From positions 1,240,001 to 1,304,000 of the forward strand of contig NZ_JASVWB010000002.1 of NCBI RefSeq assembly GCF_030287445.1: DNA of 64,000 bases, given 5' to 3'. The DNA is from Streptomyces sp. ALI-76-A. Lineage in GTDB: Bacteria > Actinomycetota > Actinomycetes > Streptomycetales > Streptomycetaceae. The notes beneath the pieces were generated by a model. The model did not search any database and had not been told where the DNA came from. It saw only the letters and a list, made by a program, of their open reading frames with translations. Below, in pieces: positions 25,661 to 33,660 of the stretch. A program made the translations under genes and the position numbers. Positions within the stretch are counted from its first letter, which is position 1, and each line of letters opens with the position of its first letter.

Positions 25661-26680
25661 CGGTCGTTCCTTGCGGACGATCAGCCGCATGCCCACCGGC
25701 AGAGGAGAGGTCGGGCACGTTGGTGATCTCCGCGACCCAGGCGCCGGGCCGCTCGGTGCCGCCGGAGTCGTAGGCCGGTGTCCATGCTTTCTTCGGGATC
25801 TTCAGGACGTCCTGGTGGATGGCGTCGGTGATGGTCATGCCGACGGAATACGACAGCCACCGGCCCGGCCTGGAGAGCCAGTCAAGGAAGGCGTGGGTGC
25901 CGCCGGCGGAGTCGGTGCGGATCAGTGTCCGACGTCCCCGCCGCAGGTGTCTGGGCAGCTGGGCCAGGGCGAGTTGGGCGGTTTCGATGTGGTCGGTGGC
26001 GGTGTTGGAGCCGGCGTTGCCGGGCCGGAGCAGCGCGGCCACCGGTTCCCCGGACCCGGCCTCGCCGTGGTCGACGAACGCGACGAGCGGGTGATGGCCG
26101 AAGGTCTTCTTCCAGGTCGCGGTGGCGTCCTGTTTCTCGGAGTGCGCGAGCACCAGCACGCCGTCGATGTCCACGATCACCGATCCGTCGGCGGCCGGAC
26201 TTTGCGCACCGGCCAACTCCCAGACTCGCGTCCGCACTTCGGCCCGTGCCGTCCGGACCGCGGCCAGTGCCTTGGGCCCGGCTGTGGCAAGGGTGTGATC
26301 AGACGGGAGACCATCGGGTCGGACGCCACCGGGCCGAACACCTCAGGCTCGGCCCGCAGCATGGAGACATCGGCGAGGCAGTCCCCGCCCAGGGCCGTCG
26401 CGAGCGCGACATCCAGCAGGATCTTCCCCGGGTCGTGCACCGCCCGCGGCTTGTGCCACGGCGCCAGCGCCGCCGATATCGCGGTGTCCAGGCCGGACTT
26501 TCGGACCGTCTCGACCAGCAGCACCGCCCCGGCCTGCGAGACTGCCCCGCGGCCACCGCCCCCGACGCGGACACGCGGGTACGCCCCGCTACTCTTCTTC
26601 ACCTTCAGTCCCCATATCCCTGCGGTGACGCCTGGCCAGGCGTGAAAATGGGGCGGGGCCGTCCGCTCGACGCCGGTCAC
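25661..26680 (-). pseudogene. IS1380 transposase 5' part, interrupted by group II intron
   Basis: Reads leftward: GRGAVSQAGAVLLVETVRKSG, VHDPGKILLDVALATALGGDC, VFGPVASDPMVSRLI. A one-base loss near 26296 follows, then ADGSVIVDIDGVLVLAHSEKQ, FGHHPLVAFVDHGEAGSGEP, LIRTDSAGGTHAFLDWL and WVAEITNVPDLSS. Another frame change near 25715 leads to GMRLIVRKERP, where the intron begins. The C-terminal third of the transposase is not found beyond the intron and IS21-type element. The transposase was therefore already broken or has decayed since. Confidence 0.82.
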
Positions 26681-26835
26681 TTCTTGGACACAGAGCCCGT
26701 ACCTGAGTCTGGCGTTGGGAGCCGTTCCGAGGCCTACGCACTGTCGCCTTGAGCACGCCGTTCAGACTCTTACCTGTCCCTCAGCTCCTCGGGCGGCCCT
26801 GCCTGGAGCAAGTTCGGCGCTGGGAGGGAGGATCC

Positions 26836-27364
26836 GTGGAGGATCCGCGGTGCATGGAGGAGAGCGAGCACAACGAGGAGCCCCTGGCTCGTGTCGCGGC
26901 GATCGATGTGGCGAAGGCGACCGGGATGGTGTGCACGCGGGTGCCCCACGCGAGCGTGGCGGGGCGGCGTGTGCAGCGGGTGTGGAATGTCGGAGCGACG
27001 ACGACGCAATCCTGGAGTTGGGTGACCATCTGGTCCGGGAAGGCATCACCCGCGTCGTGATGGAGGCGACCGGCACGTACTGGAGGTCCTGGTTCTATCT
27101 GCTGGAGTCCTGTGGCCTGGATTGCTGGCTGGTCAACGCCCGCGATGTGAAGAACGTCCCGGGGCGGCCGAAGACCGACAAACTGGATGCCGTCTGGCTC
27201 GCCAAGCTCACCGAACGCGGCATGCTCCGAGCCTCGTTCGTGCCACCCAAGCCTATCCGCAACCTGCGGGACCTGACCCGCCTGAGCACGGTGTTCACCC
27301 GGGAGCGGACGCGGACCCGGCAGCGGGTGGAGAAGCTGTTGGAGGATGCCCAGATCAAGTCCGC
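26836..27364 (+). pseudogene. IS110-family transposase, N-terminal fragment
   Basis: Starts near GTG 26836: EEPLARVAAIDVAKATGMV carries the first Asp of the RuvC-like domain. A frame change near 27000 leads to ITRVVMEATGTYWRSWFYLL (Glu), then KNVPGRPKTDKLDAVWLAKL (Asp, Asp) and FTRERTRTRQRVEKLLEDAQIK. It is then truncated by a different transposase remnant. It is a separate IS110 lineage from the element at 18.7-20.4 kb. Confidence 0.8.
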
Positions 27365-27495
27365 GCCCGCGTCGAGCACGCCTTTGCCCCATGAAGAGCT
27401 GGAAGATCCTGCGCGACTGCCGATTGAAAGGAAACGGCGTACACCGGGCCATGCTCGGCGTCGCTCGACTGCACAACCTCGCACTTGCCGGATAG
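27365..27495 (+). pseudogene. IS5-type transposase C-terminal remnant
   Basis: RVEHAFA, a one-base frame break near 27388, then MKSWKILRDCRLKGNGVH and MLGVARLHNLALAG followed by TAG. This is the typical C-terminus of actinobacterial IS5-family DDE transposases, including the catalytic Glu in VEHAF. Only about 44 residues remain. Confidence 0.7.
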
Positions 27496-27555
27496 GCAAA
27501 CGGGCCGGTCAGCGACCGGCCTCGCCCACGACGACTCGAAGATCAGTTACGGGAC

Positions 27556-27657
27556 AAGCTTGAGGTGGCGGCAGCCGTGCTGTTCCTGCTGAACAGCACG
27601 GCCTTGTTTATCGACGGGCAGACCGTACACGTCAACGGCGGAGCGCACTTCGGCTGA
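27556..27657 (+). pseudogene. short-chain dehydrogenase C-terminal remnant
   Basis: 33 residues, LEVAAAVLFLLNSTALFIDG followed by QTVHVNGGAHFG and TGA. This is the characteristic end of an SDR oxidoreductase (VNGG). The rest was lost, presumably with the IS insertions immediately to its left. It may mark a former gene of the biosynthetic cluster that starts here. Confidence 0.65.
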
Positions 27658-27660
27658 GCA

Positions 27661-28773
27661 CTACGCGAGGGCGGTCAGGTAGAAGTCTTCGATCCGGGAG
27701 CTCATCCTCTCCACCCCGTACTCACTGTGCGCGTGTCTTCGCGCGAGCACAGTCTGCTCGGAACCTCGCAGGCGCAATGCCCGAAGGACCCCGGCGACCG
27801 CACTCTCCTCGTCGTCCCCGGCGGTCAGCGTCCCGTACTTGCCGTATCCGAGCAGGTCCGGGACCCCGCCGACGGCGGATGCCACTACCGGCACCCCGCA
27901 CGACATAGCTTCGAGCACCACCCGCGGCGTCGCCTCCGTACGGGACAACAGGACGAGGGCGTCCGCGGCGGCGTAGACCGTACCCATATCCCGCACCAGA
28001 CCTGTGAAGGTGACGCGCCCGCTCAGTCCGCGGCGGGCGGCTTCCTCACGCAGGCTGCCCAGTTGCGGTCCGCAGCCGACGAACAAGGTGTGCACGGGGA
28101 TCTGCCTGCTCCCCAGCACCGCTGCCACCCGCAGGACACGCGAAGGGGCCTTCTCAGGAGCGAGCCTGCCGACGTAGCAGAGAAGCGGAGGAGAGCTGGG
28201 CACGCCGAAGCGCTGCCTCAGTGCCTGCCGTGCCAGGGGCCGCTCGGGCAGGTCCGGCACCTCTACTCCATTTGGTATATAACCGAGCCGAGCCCGCTTG
28301 TTCCAGTGCCGCATCCGGGGCACCAACCCGTCGGCGCAGGCGATGAGTCCGTCCGCCCGGCGCGCTGCCAATGACTCCGCCCGTACGCGCAGCCTCCCGA
28401 CCCACGTGTCCTCGGATGTGCCGTGGTGGGTGAACACGAGGGCCTCGGTGCGGAGTTGACTGCTCAGCATGCACGCGACCGATGCCGCCACCGAGGCCAA
28501 GCCGCCGTGAGCGTGGACGACGTTCGGTCGGTTGTAGTCAGCCGCGCGCATCAGCGTGCGCGCGGCTCCATACGGATCCGGAGCTCCGTGAGGATGCACA
28601 ACCAGTCCCCTCGCGCGGGCACGGACGAAGAACTCCGAATTCCTGCAAGCGATCACGGACGGCCGATGGCCGGCAGCCTCTTGGCAGACCATCAGTTCCA
28701 GTACATGGGTATCCACCCCGCTGAGTTCACCCGGGGCATCACGACTGAGCACGTGCATGATCTGTAGTGCCAT
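27661..28773 (-). CDS. glycosyltransferase family 4
   Basis: 370 residues, GT-B fold, ATG 28773 with GGAAGGA upstream. N-terminal acceptor domain: MHVLSRDAPGELSGVDTHVL and NVVHAHGGLASVAASVA. C-terminal donor domain: LLCYVGRLAPEKAPSRVLRV, TLFVGCGPQLGSLREEA, and the E-x7-E motif region LLSRTEATPRVVLEAMSCG with VPVVASAVGG. It is predicted to transfer a sugar from an NDP- or UDP-donor; the MshA-like layout would fit an N-acetylglucosaminyl donor, but that is inference. Last gene of a minus-strand set with the ROK and DUF5107 genes, 117 bases after the former. Confidence 0.88.
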   Translation of the reverse strand: MALQIMHVLSRDAPGELSGVDTHVLELMVCQEAAGHRPSVIACRNSEFFVRARARGLVVHPHGAPDPYGAARTLMRAADYNRPNVVHAHGGLASVAASVACMLSSQLRTEALVFTHHGTSEDTWVGRLRVRAESLAARRADGLIACADGLVPRMRHWNKRARLGYIPNGVEVPDLPERPLARQALRQRFGVPSSPPLLCYVGRLAPEKAPSRVLRVAAVLGSRQIPVHTLFVGCGPQLGSLREEAARRGLSGRVTFTGLVRDMGTVYAAADALVLLSRTEATPRVVLEAMSCGVPVVASAVGGVPDLLGYGKYGTLTAGDDEESAVAGVLRALRLRGSEQTVLARRHAHSEYGVERMSSRIEDFYLTALA

Positions 28774-28890
28774 CGGTCATTCCTTCCTCGGGCCAAGAGG
28801 TGCTCCGCAGCTTGCCAAGGGGGATTCCTCGCCACTCGCACGGCCTTGCCCGTCGTGGTCGGGCAGGCACGGTCGGAACCCCAGGAAGCA

Positions 28891-29856
28891 CTACCCCTTC
28901 GAGGAATCGCAGAAGGGCCCTGAACCGGGCTCTCTCTTTCCCACGAGGTCCCAGGCCAGCAGCCCCGCCCCGAGGCAGCCAGCGTTGTCTCCCAGCGCGG
29001 CGGCGATCAACGGTGGGCGGTTCTGGAGGCCGCCTCTGTCCGCCACGGCCTGCCGCAATGGAACGAAAAGGGTGTCGCCCGCCTCGGCGAGTCCCCCACC
29101 GATGATCAACGCTTCCGGGTCAAGGAGATTCGCGCACATGATCAGGGCATCCGCGAGCGCGCTCAACCCATCGTCCCATATGGCAGCAGCCCTGGTGTCC
29201 CCTGCCTCCACGGCACGCGTCAGGTCCCGGGCCGAGGCGTTCGGGTCGCCGGTGGCCTGCGCCCAGGCGTGGGCCAGCGCGGCAGCTGAGGAGATCGTCT
29301 CCAGGCAGCCGGACTGGCCGCAGCCACAGGCGCGCCCGCCGGGCCGTACGACGACATGGCCGACTTCCCCGGCGTAGCCGTGGGCTCCTCTCTCGAATCG
29401 GCCGTTGAGGGCGATGGCTGCCGCGATCCCCGTCCCGATCGCCATGAAGAGGAAACGTTCCAGCCCCCTCGCCGCGCCCAGCCTCCCCTCGGCCAGGCCA
29501 CCAACACGCATGTCGTGCCCGATCGCCACAGGTACTCCGCCGAGGCGGTCACCGATGATGCTGCCGATCGGAGTGTCGCGCCAACCGAGATTCGCCGAGA
29601 GGATGACCTCGCCCTGTTGCTCGCAGACCACTCCGGGTACGCCTATGCCCACACCGGCCGGCTCGGAACCGAACACGCGGTTGCCGACCGAACGCAGTTC
29701 ACCAACAAAGTCGACCACGGTCCCTAGCACGGACTCCGGACCGTTCTTCCGGCCCGTGGGGCGCCGTTCCTCATACAGCAACGTGCCGTCCTCGGTGATC
29801 AGGCCCGCTTTCATCAGGGTGCCGCCTACATCTACGGCGATCACATGCCGCACCAT
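28891..29856 (-). CDS. ROK-family sugar kinase
   Basis: 321 residues from ATG 29856 with AAGGAGG ideally placed; a longer frame from 29889 exists but lacks a ribosome-binding site. Phosphate-binding loop IAVDVGGTLMKAGLI, catalytic Asp in VAIGHDMRVGG, ATP-binding FLFMAIGTGIAAAIAL, and the ROK zinc signature CGCGQSGCLE after GEVGHVVVRPGGRA. It probably phosphorylates glucose, N-acetylglucosamine or a related hexose in the cytoplasm. It lies 45 bases after the DUF5107 gene, so they are likely one transcript supplying or recycling a sugar. Confidence 0.9.
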   Translation of the reverse strand: MVRHVIAVDVGGTLMKAGLITEDGTLLYEERRPTGRKNGPESVLGTVVDFVGELRSVGNRVFGSEPAGVGIGVPGVVCEQQGEVILSANLGWRDTPIGSIIGDRLGGVPVAIGHDMRVGGLAEGRLGAARGLERFLFMAIGTGIAAAIALNGRFERGAHGYAGEVGHVVVRPGGRACGCGQSGCLETISSAAALAHAWAQATGDPNASARDLTRAVEAGDTRAAAIWDDGLSALADALIMCANLLDPEALIIGGGLAEAGDTLFVPLRQAVADRGGLQNRPPLIAAALGDNAGCLGAGLLAWDLVGKREPGSGPFCDSSKG

Positions 29857-29901
29857 GACGCCCCTCCTTGTCCGTGGCACACGCCACACCGGCCATCCGT
29901 C

Positions 29902-31917
29902 TCATGAACGCTGAGCACGGAGCTGACTCATAATCAGGGCAGCCCGGTCCATCACGTGCATCCGGAAGTCGTACCGCTGCGGCAGCGGCTTCCCCGGGAA
30001 GACGTCGGCCCATATCCGGGTGAGGCTGTCTTCGCCTTCCCGCAGGTCCTCGACCTCGATCCCATCCTGAAGCAGTCGCGCTGCACGGTCGTTCTCGCCC
30101 GCGACCAAGGCGGCCCGTACCTCAAGAAGCCTCATGCGCCCTCGCTCGCGATGCTCCTCGGGTACCTCTTCCAGGAGACGGAGCGCCCGGCGCCCGTCCC
30201 CCGCCGAGAGGAGTGCTTGGGCCGCCTCCGCTCCGAGCTGCCAGATGGCGGCACCGGCTTTGTGTTCGTGGGCGAGCACTAGGTCCTCCGCCGCCTCCGC
30301 GGACTTGCCTTCGGCACTGCTCACCCAGGCCAACGCCCTGCGTGCCCAGGGGGATTCGGCTTGCTGCAGCGACTCTTCATACAGCTCGCGTGCCCGTACC
30401 AAGTCACCGCGCGCATGGGCGATGACGCCCAGTTGGTAGGAGCGCTGCCAATGAGCGGGGGCGGACTCCAGCAACCCGGTCCATTCCTCGCCGAGGACCG
30501 ACAAGGGCGGCAGGCTGGGCTCCACCGCCGGAAGTGCTCCGGTGACGGCCAACTCCCGCCAAATCTCCTGAAGTTCGCGCATAGCGGACGCGTTGAACGG
30601 TGTGGCGGGAAAGTTGATCTCCAGGTCCCCGGCGGCCGTTCGCCGTAGGCACTCCAGTGCTCCCCACCCGCTGCCGATGGCTACGTGTCGTTCTGGTGGC
30701 CGCTCGGCGAGCTCGTCGTACTCGGTGAGGACCCGCTTCATCCGCTCCGGGGGGCAGACAGAGGGAATGCGGTCAGACACCGCGCCCACCGCGTGGCTCC
30801 AGTTGCTTCCGTGCACGGCGCATCTGTCCGCCTGGACCGGCCCGTAGGTTTCCACCCAAGACAGCATCGACTGCGCGGGCATACGGAGGTGCTCGTACTG
30901 CGTGGCCGTCAGTCCCGCCTGTATCTCGCAGTACGAGGCGAAATCCTCGCCAGAACCGCCCGAATCCGCGGAGCCCCCGCTGATCCACTCCTGCCAGCGC
31001 TGCCCTCCGGCAGACGCTCCCCAGGAGAACATCTTCCGTCCGCCCAGCGCTTGGCTCGATGTATGCAGCAGACCGTATCCCTCGGAGTCCAACGCGGCGA
31101 TCCAGGGCCGGTCGAGTTCGGGCGGCAAGTCGTAGAAGTAGTCGCTGGCATGTGGGATCGCGGCGGGATAGCTGGCGTCCAGGCCGCCGTGGACCGGGAC
31201 GCCCACCGTGTCGAGACGTCCGCTGTAGGAGGCGAAGAACGCCCGGTCAGCGGGCGCGATCACACGCAGTCCCTCGGTCTGCCGGACCGCTGCGTTGGAC
31301 CACCAGTACATGGGGACGTCGTGCCGCTGGGGATTGCGGATCCGTACGCCCATATTGAGCGTATTCGAGTCATCGGGAATCCAGGCGTCGATCTGGAAGA
31401 TGACTCGGCGCATTCGCTCCCATTCCCACATGCGCAGTACGGGTGTCCCGCCGGGACCGGTGACGATCGCGGCGTGCAGCGGCGCGCAAGTGGTGGGCGA
31501 GTGTCCGCGAGTGGAAATGTTCCACTCTACTCCCCCGGCGAACCAGGCATTTCGCAGGCCGAAGTTCGTCGGCTGCAGAACTTTCGGCGTGTGGAGCAGC
31601 TCGCGGCCGGTGGCACGGTCCGTCAACGACCAGAGCCTCCCGCCCAGCCCGGGAAGGAATACGGCACGTAGCGCAGCATTCTCTATCGCCACCGCCTCGA
31701 TCGACGACGGCCGGGGGTCGCGCCGGTAGTTGTCCAGGGGCAGATACGGGAGGATGGAACCGACCCGCCCGTATGCGGCCCCCGCGGCGATCTGCTCCGG
31801 CATGCTCGATACATCGAGCTCATAGGGCTGGCCCAGGCCGGCAAGGGACGGCAGCGGATTCTCTCGCCCCACCTCGGAGACGGGCAGTTCGAGGGTAGTG
31901 CGATAGAGCTCACCCAT
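29902..31917 (-). CDS. DUF5107 protein with TPR-like C-terminus
   Basis: 671 residues. The first ~330 form a galactose-mutarotase-like beta-sandwich (DUF5107): AVFLPGLGGRLWSLTDRATG, FGLRNAWFAGGVEWNISTRG, WIPDDSNTLNMGVRI, MYWWSNAAVRQTEGLRVI. From about residue 470 are tetratricopeptide-like helices: RSYQLGVIAHARGDLVRARE, ARRALAWVSSAEGKSAEAAE, GAEAAQALLSAGDGRRALRL. Carbohydrate binding or processing is expected from the fold, but catalysis is unproven in this family. No signal peptide, so cytoplasmic. First gene of the sugar operon, divergent from the carrier-protein gene. Confidence 0.78.
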   Translation of the reverse strand: MGELYRTTLELPVSEVGRENPLPSLAGLGQPYELDVSSMPEQIAAGAAYGRVGSILPYLPLDNYRRDPRPSSIEAVAIENAALRAVFLPGLGGRLWSLTDRATGRELLHTPKVLQPTNFGLRNAWFAGGVEWNISTRGHSPTTCAPLHAAIVTGPGGTPVLRMWEWERMRRVIFQIDAWIPDDSNTLNMGVRIRNPQRHDVPMYWWSNAAVRQTEGLRVIAPADRAFFASYSGRLDTVGVPVHGGLDASYPAAIPHASDYFYDLPPELDRPWIAALDSEGYGLLHTSSQALGGRKMFSWGASAGGQRWQEWISGGSADSGGSGEDFASYCEIQAGLTATQYEHLRMPAQSMLSWVETYGPVQADRCAVHGSNWSHAVGAVSDRIPSVCPPERMKRVLTEYDELAERPPERHVAIGSGWGALECLRRTAAGDLEINFPATPFNASAMRELQEIWRELAVTGALPAVEPSLPPLSVLGEEWTGLLESAPAHWQRSYQLGVIAHARGDLVRARELYEESLQQAESPWARRALAWVSSAEGKSAEAAEDLVLAHEHKAGAAIWQLGAEAAQALLSAGDGRRALRLLEEVPEEHRERGRMRLLEVRAALVAGENDRAARLLQDGIEVEDLREGEDSLTRIWADVFPGKPLPQRYDFRMHVMDRAALIMSQLRAQRS

Positions 31918-32062
31918 GGGTACAACCTGCCTTCTTCAACCGGCTTCGTGGAGGACCCGCGCGCACCGTCCGACTTCAACAACTACCCCTGCGCGAAGGG
32001 CTGTTAAAGAGTATCATGAGGCTATCGGATTCCCTGTCGACTCGGATAGTTAGGTGTGAGGA
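31918..32062. promoter_or_regulatory. divergent promoter region, DUF5107 operon / carrier protein
   Basis: 145 bases between divergent starts. AT-rich for this genome around 32004-32050, with TATCAT at 32012-32017 as a possible -10 and an interrupted CTATC...GATAG repeat (32022-32026, 32045-32049). TGAGGA precedes the carrier-protein ATG. Confidence 0.4.
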
Positions 32063-32323
32063 ATGCACGTCGAAAGCCGCTTTGACCAGTTCGAACAAAT
32101 ACTGAAGGACACCCTTCCTGAAGCTCCTCCCGCCCGGCTGAACAAGACTGAAAAGCTGGTCGACCTGGGCATGAACTCCTTGCTCCTCATTCAGCTAGTC
32201 GTCCAGCTCGAAGACGCCTTCCGCATTAGCATGCCCGACGATGCGATGACGGCCGAGACATTCGAGTCGGTCGGCTCGTTGTGGGAAGCACTTAGTGAAG
32301 TCCTCGGTCGGCAGGCGCAGTAG
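32063..32323 (+). CDS. stand-alone acyl/peptidyl carrier protein
   Basis: 86 residues. The phosphopantetheine site is Ser39 in VDLGMNSLLLIQLVVQLED, followed by helix II and FRISMPDDAMTAETFESVG. Length and motif fit a free-standing carrier. The cluster's adenylation protein at 48.5 kb has no carrier domain of its own, so this is a plausible partner, holding an amino acid as a thioester for modification or transfer. It is alone on the plus strand, convergent with the aminotransferase gene 50 bases on. Confidence 0.88.
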   Translation: MHVESRFDQFEQILKDTLPEAPPARLNKTEKLVDLGMNSLLLIQLVVQLEDAFRISMPDDAMTAETFESVGSLWEALSEVLGRQAQ

Positions 32324-32373
32324 TCAAGCGAGGAGGGGCAACTGGGCGGCCGCGGCGCGTTTCGGCCCGGCCG

Positions 32374-33660
32374 TCAGATGCTGCCGATGAATCTTGCCAG
32401 TCTGTGCGTTCCCTCCTCGATTTCCTCGGCGTCGAGATAGCTGCAGGAGAGCCTAATCTCATTCCTCCCTCTGCCGCCCAGGTAGAAGGGAGACATCGGT
32501 GTCCACAAGACCCCATAACGTGAAGCGGATTCTTTGAGCAATGATTCATTTGCCGACACCGGCAATCGCATTCTGACGAAGAAGCCTCCTTGCGGACGGT
32601 TCCACACCACCTTCGGCGAATGTCCCGGTCCATGGGACAGATGCTCGTCGAGCGCGCCCAGCAAGAGCTGGAGGTTCTGCCGGTAGAGCTCGGACTTCCG
32701 CTGTCCCAGGGCCGCGAACGAACCGCCGTGTTCCAGCAGCATCCCCCCGACAACCGCTTGGCAGATCGGCGAGGTATTCACCGTGACCATGCTCTTAACC
32801 GCCGCGAGGTCGGCCGCCAGCCGGTGCTCGGCACCGTCGTCCGAGCGCACCCGCTGACCGGCCACCACGAAGCCCACCCGCGTGCCCGGCAAACACAGCT
32901 TCGCGAACGTGCCGATGAAGAGCACTCGCTGGGGGGCGAGCGACTTTAGCGTGGGCAGCTCGGCTCCTGGTGCCGTGGTGAATCCATAGGCGTTGTCCTC
33001 GATGAGCAGCAACTCCCGGCGGGCCGCGAGGTCAACGAGACGGTGCCGGGCCTCCCGCGGCATCACTGTCCCCGAGGGGTTCGAGTGGTCCGGCGCGACA
33101 TAAAGCGCCCTGATCCGCCGGCCGGTGGCCTCTGCTGCGTCGCACTCAGCGTCGAGCCGGTCCACGTCGACCCCCGACTCCCCTTCGTCCACCGGGACCA
33201 TCTCGATGCCCAGCAGCTCTGCCGCGCCCATGATGCCGACGAACGATGGATTGACCACGGCGAGCAGGTCGCCGGGCGAACGGAACAGGGCACGCAAGGT
33301 GATCAGGAACGCCTCCTGCGCCCCGACGGTCACAACCACGTCGTCCGGAGTCGTCTTTGTTCCGAGGGCTGCACACAGGGCGTCAGCGATCAGGTCATTG
33401 ATCAGGCCGGCGGTCGGCCCGTATTCGTAGAGCAGTTGGCGGGCGCCGTCCTCACTGAGCCCCCATGCGCCCCGCGCATGCGTAAGCCAGCGCACTACGC
33501 TGCGTTCGAGGTCGGTCTCCGCGACGTACCTTGTGTGAGGCGCCCCGGGCGCGAACGAAATGGCGTCCGGGTAGCGGGACATCACCTCGTTGAGGAAGGG
33601 GATAGCCCCCAGCACCGGGCTCGCCAGCGACGGGTGCAGGCTCTCTAGTGGCAACTCCAT
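32374..33660 (-). CDS. hpgT: PLP aminotransferase, 3,5-dihydroxyphenylglycine-forming type
   Basis: 428 residues, fold type I aminotransferase (class I/II, MocR-like catalytic domain). YEYGPTAGLINDLIADAL at the N side, VVVTVGAQEAFLITLRAL, APDHSNPSGTVMPREAR (Asn), LLIEDNAYGFTTAPG (Asp), PLP-binding Lys in LFIGTFAKLCLPGTRVGF, and the terminal Arg in NEIRLSCSYL. In Dpg pathways this enzyme aminates 3,5-dihydroxyphenylglyoxylate made by DpgC to give the phenylglycine. Its ATG follows the dpgC stop directly (TAG-ATG), so the two are translationally linked. The assignment rests on context as well as fold. Confidence 0.8.
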   Translation of the reverse strand: MELPLESLHPSLASPVLGAIPFLNEVMSRYPDAISFAPGAPHTRYVAETDLERSVVRWLTHARGAWGLSEDGARQLLYEYGPTAGLINDLIADALCAALGTKTTPDDVVVTVGAQEAFLITLRALFRSPGDLLAVVNPSFVGIMGAAELLGIEMVPVDEGESGVDVDRLDAECDAAEATGRRIRALYVAPDHSNPSGTVMPREARHRLVDLAARRELLLIEDNAYGFTTAPGAELPTLKSLAPQRVLFIGTFAKLCLPGTRVGFVVAGQRVRSDDGAEHRLAADLAAVKSMVTVNTSPICQAVVGGMLLEHGGSFAALGQRKSELYRQNLQLLLGALDEHLSHGPGHSPKVVWNRPQGGFFVRMRLPVSANESLLKESASRYGVLWTPMSPFYLGGRGRNEIRLSCSYLDAEEIEEGTHRLARFIGSI

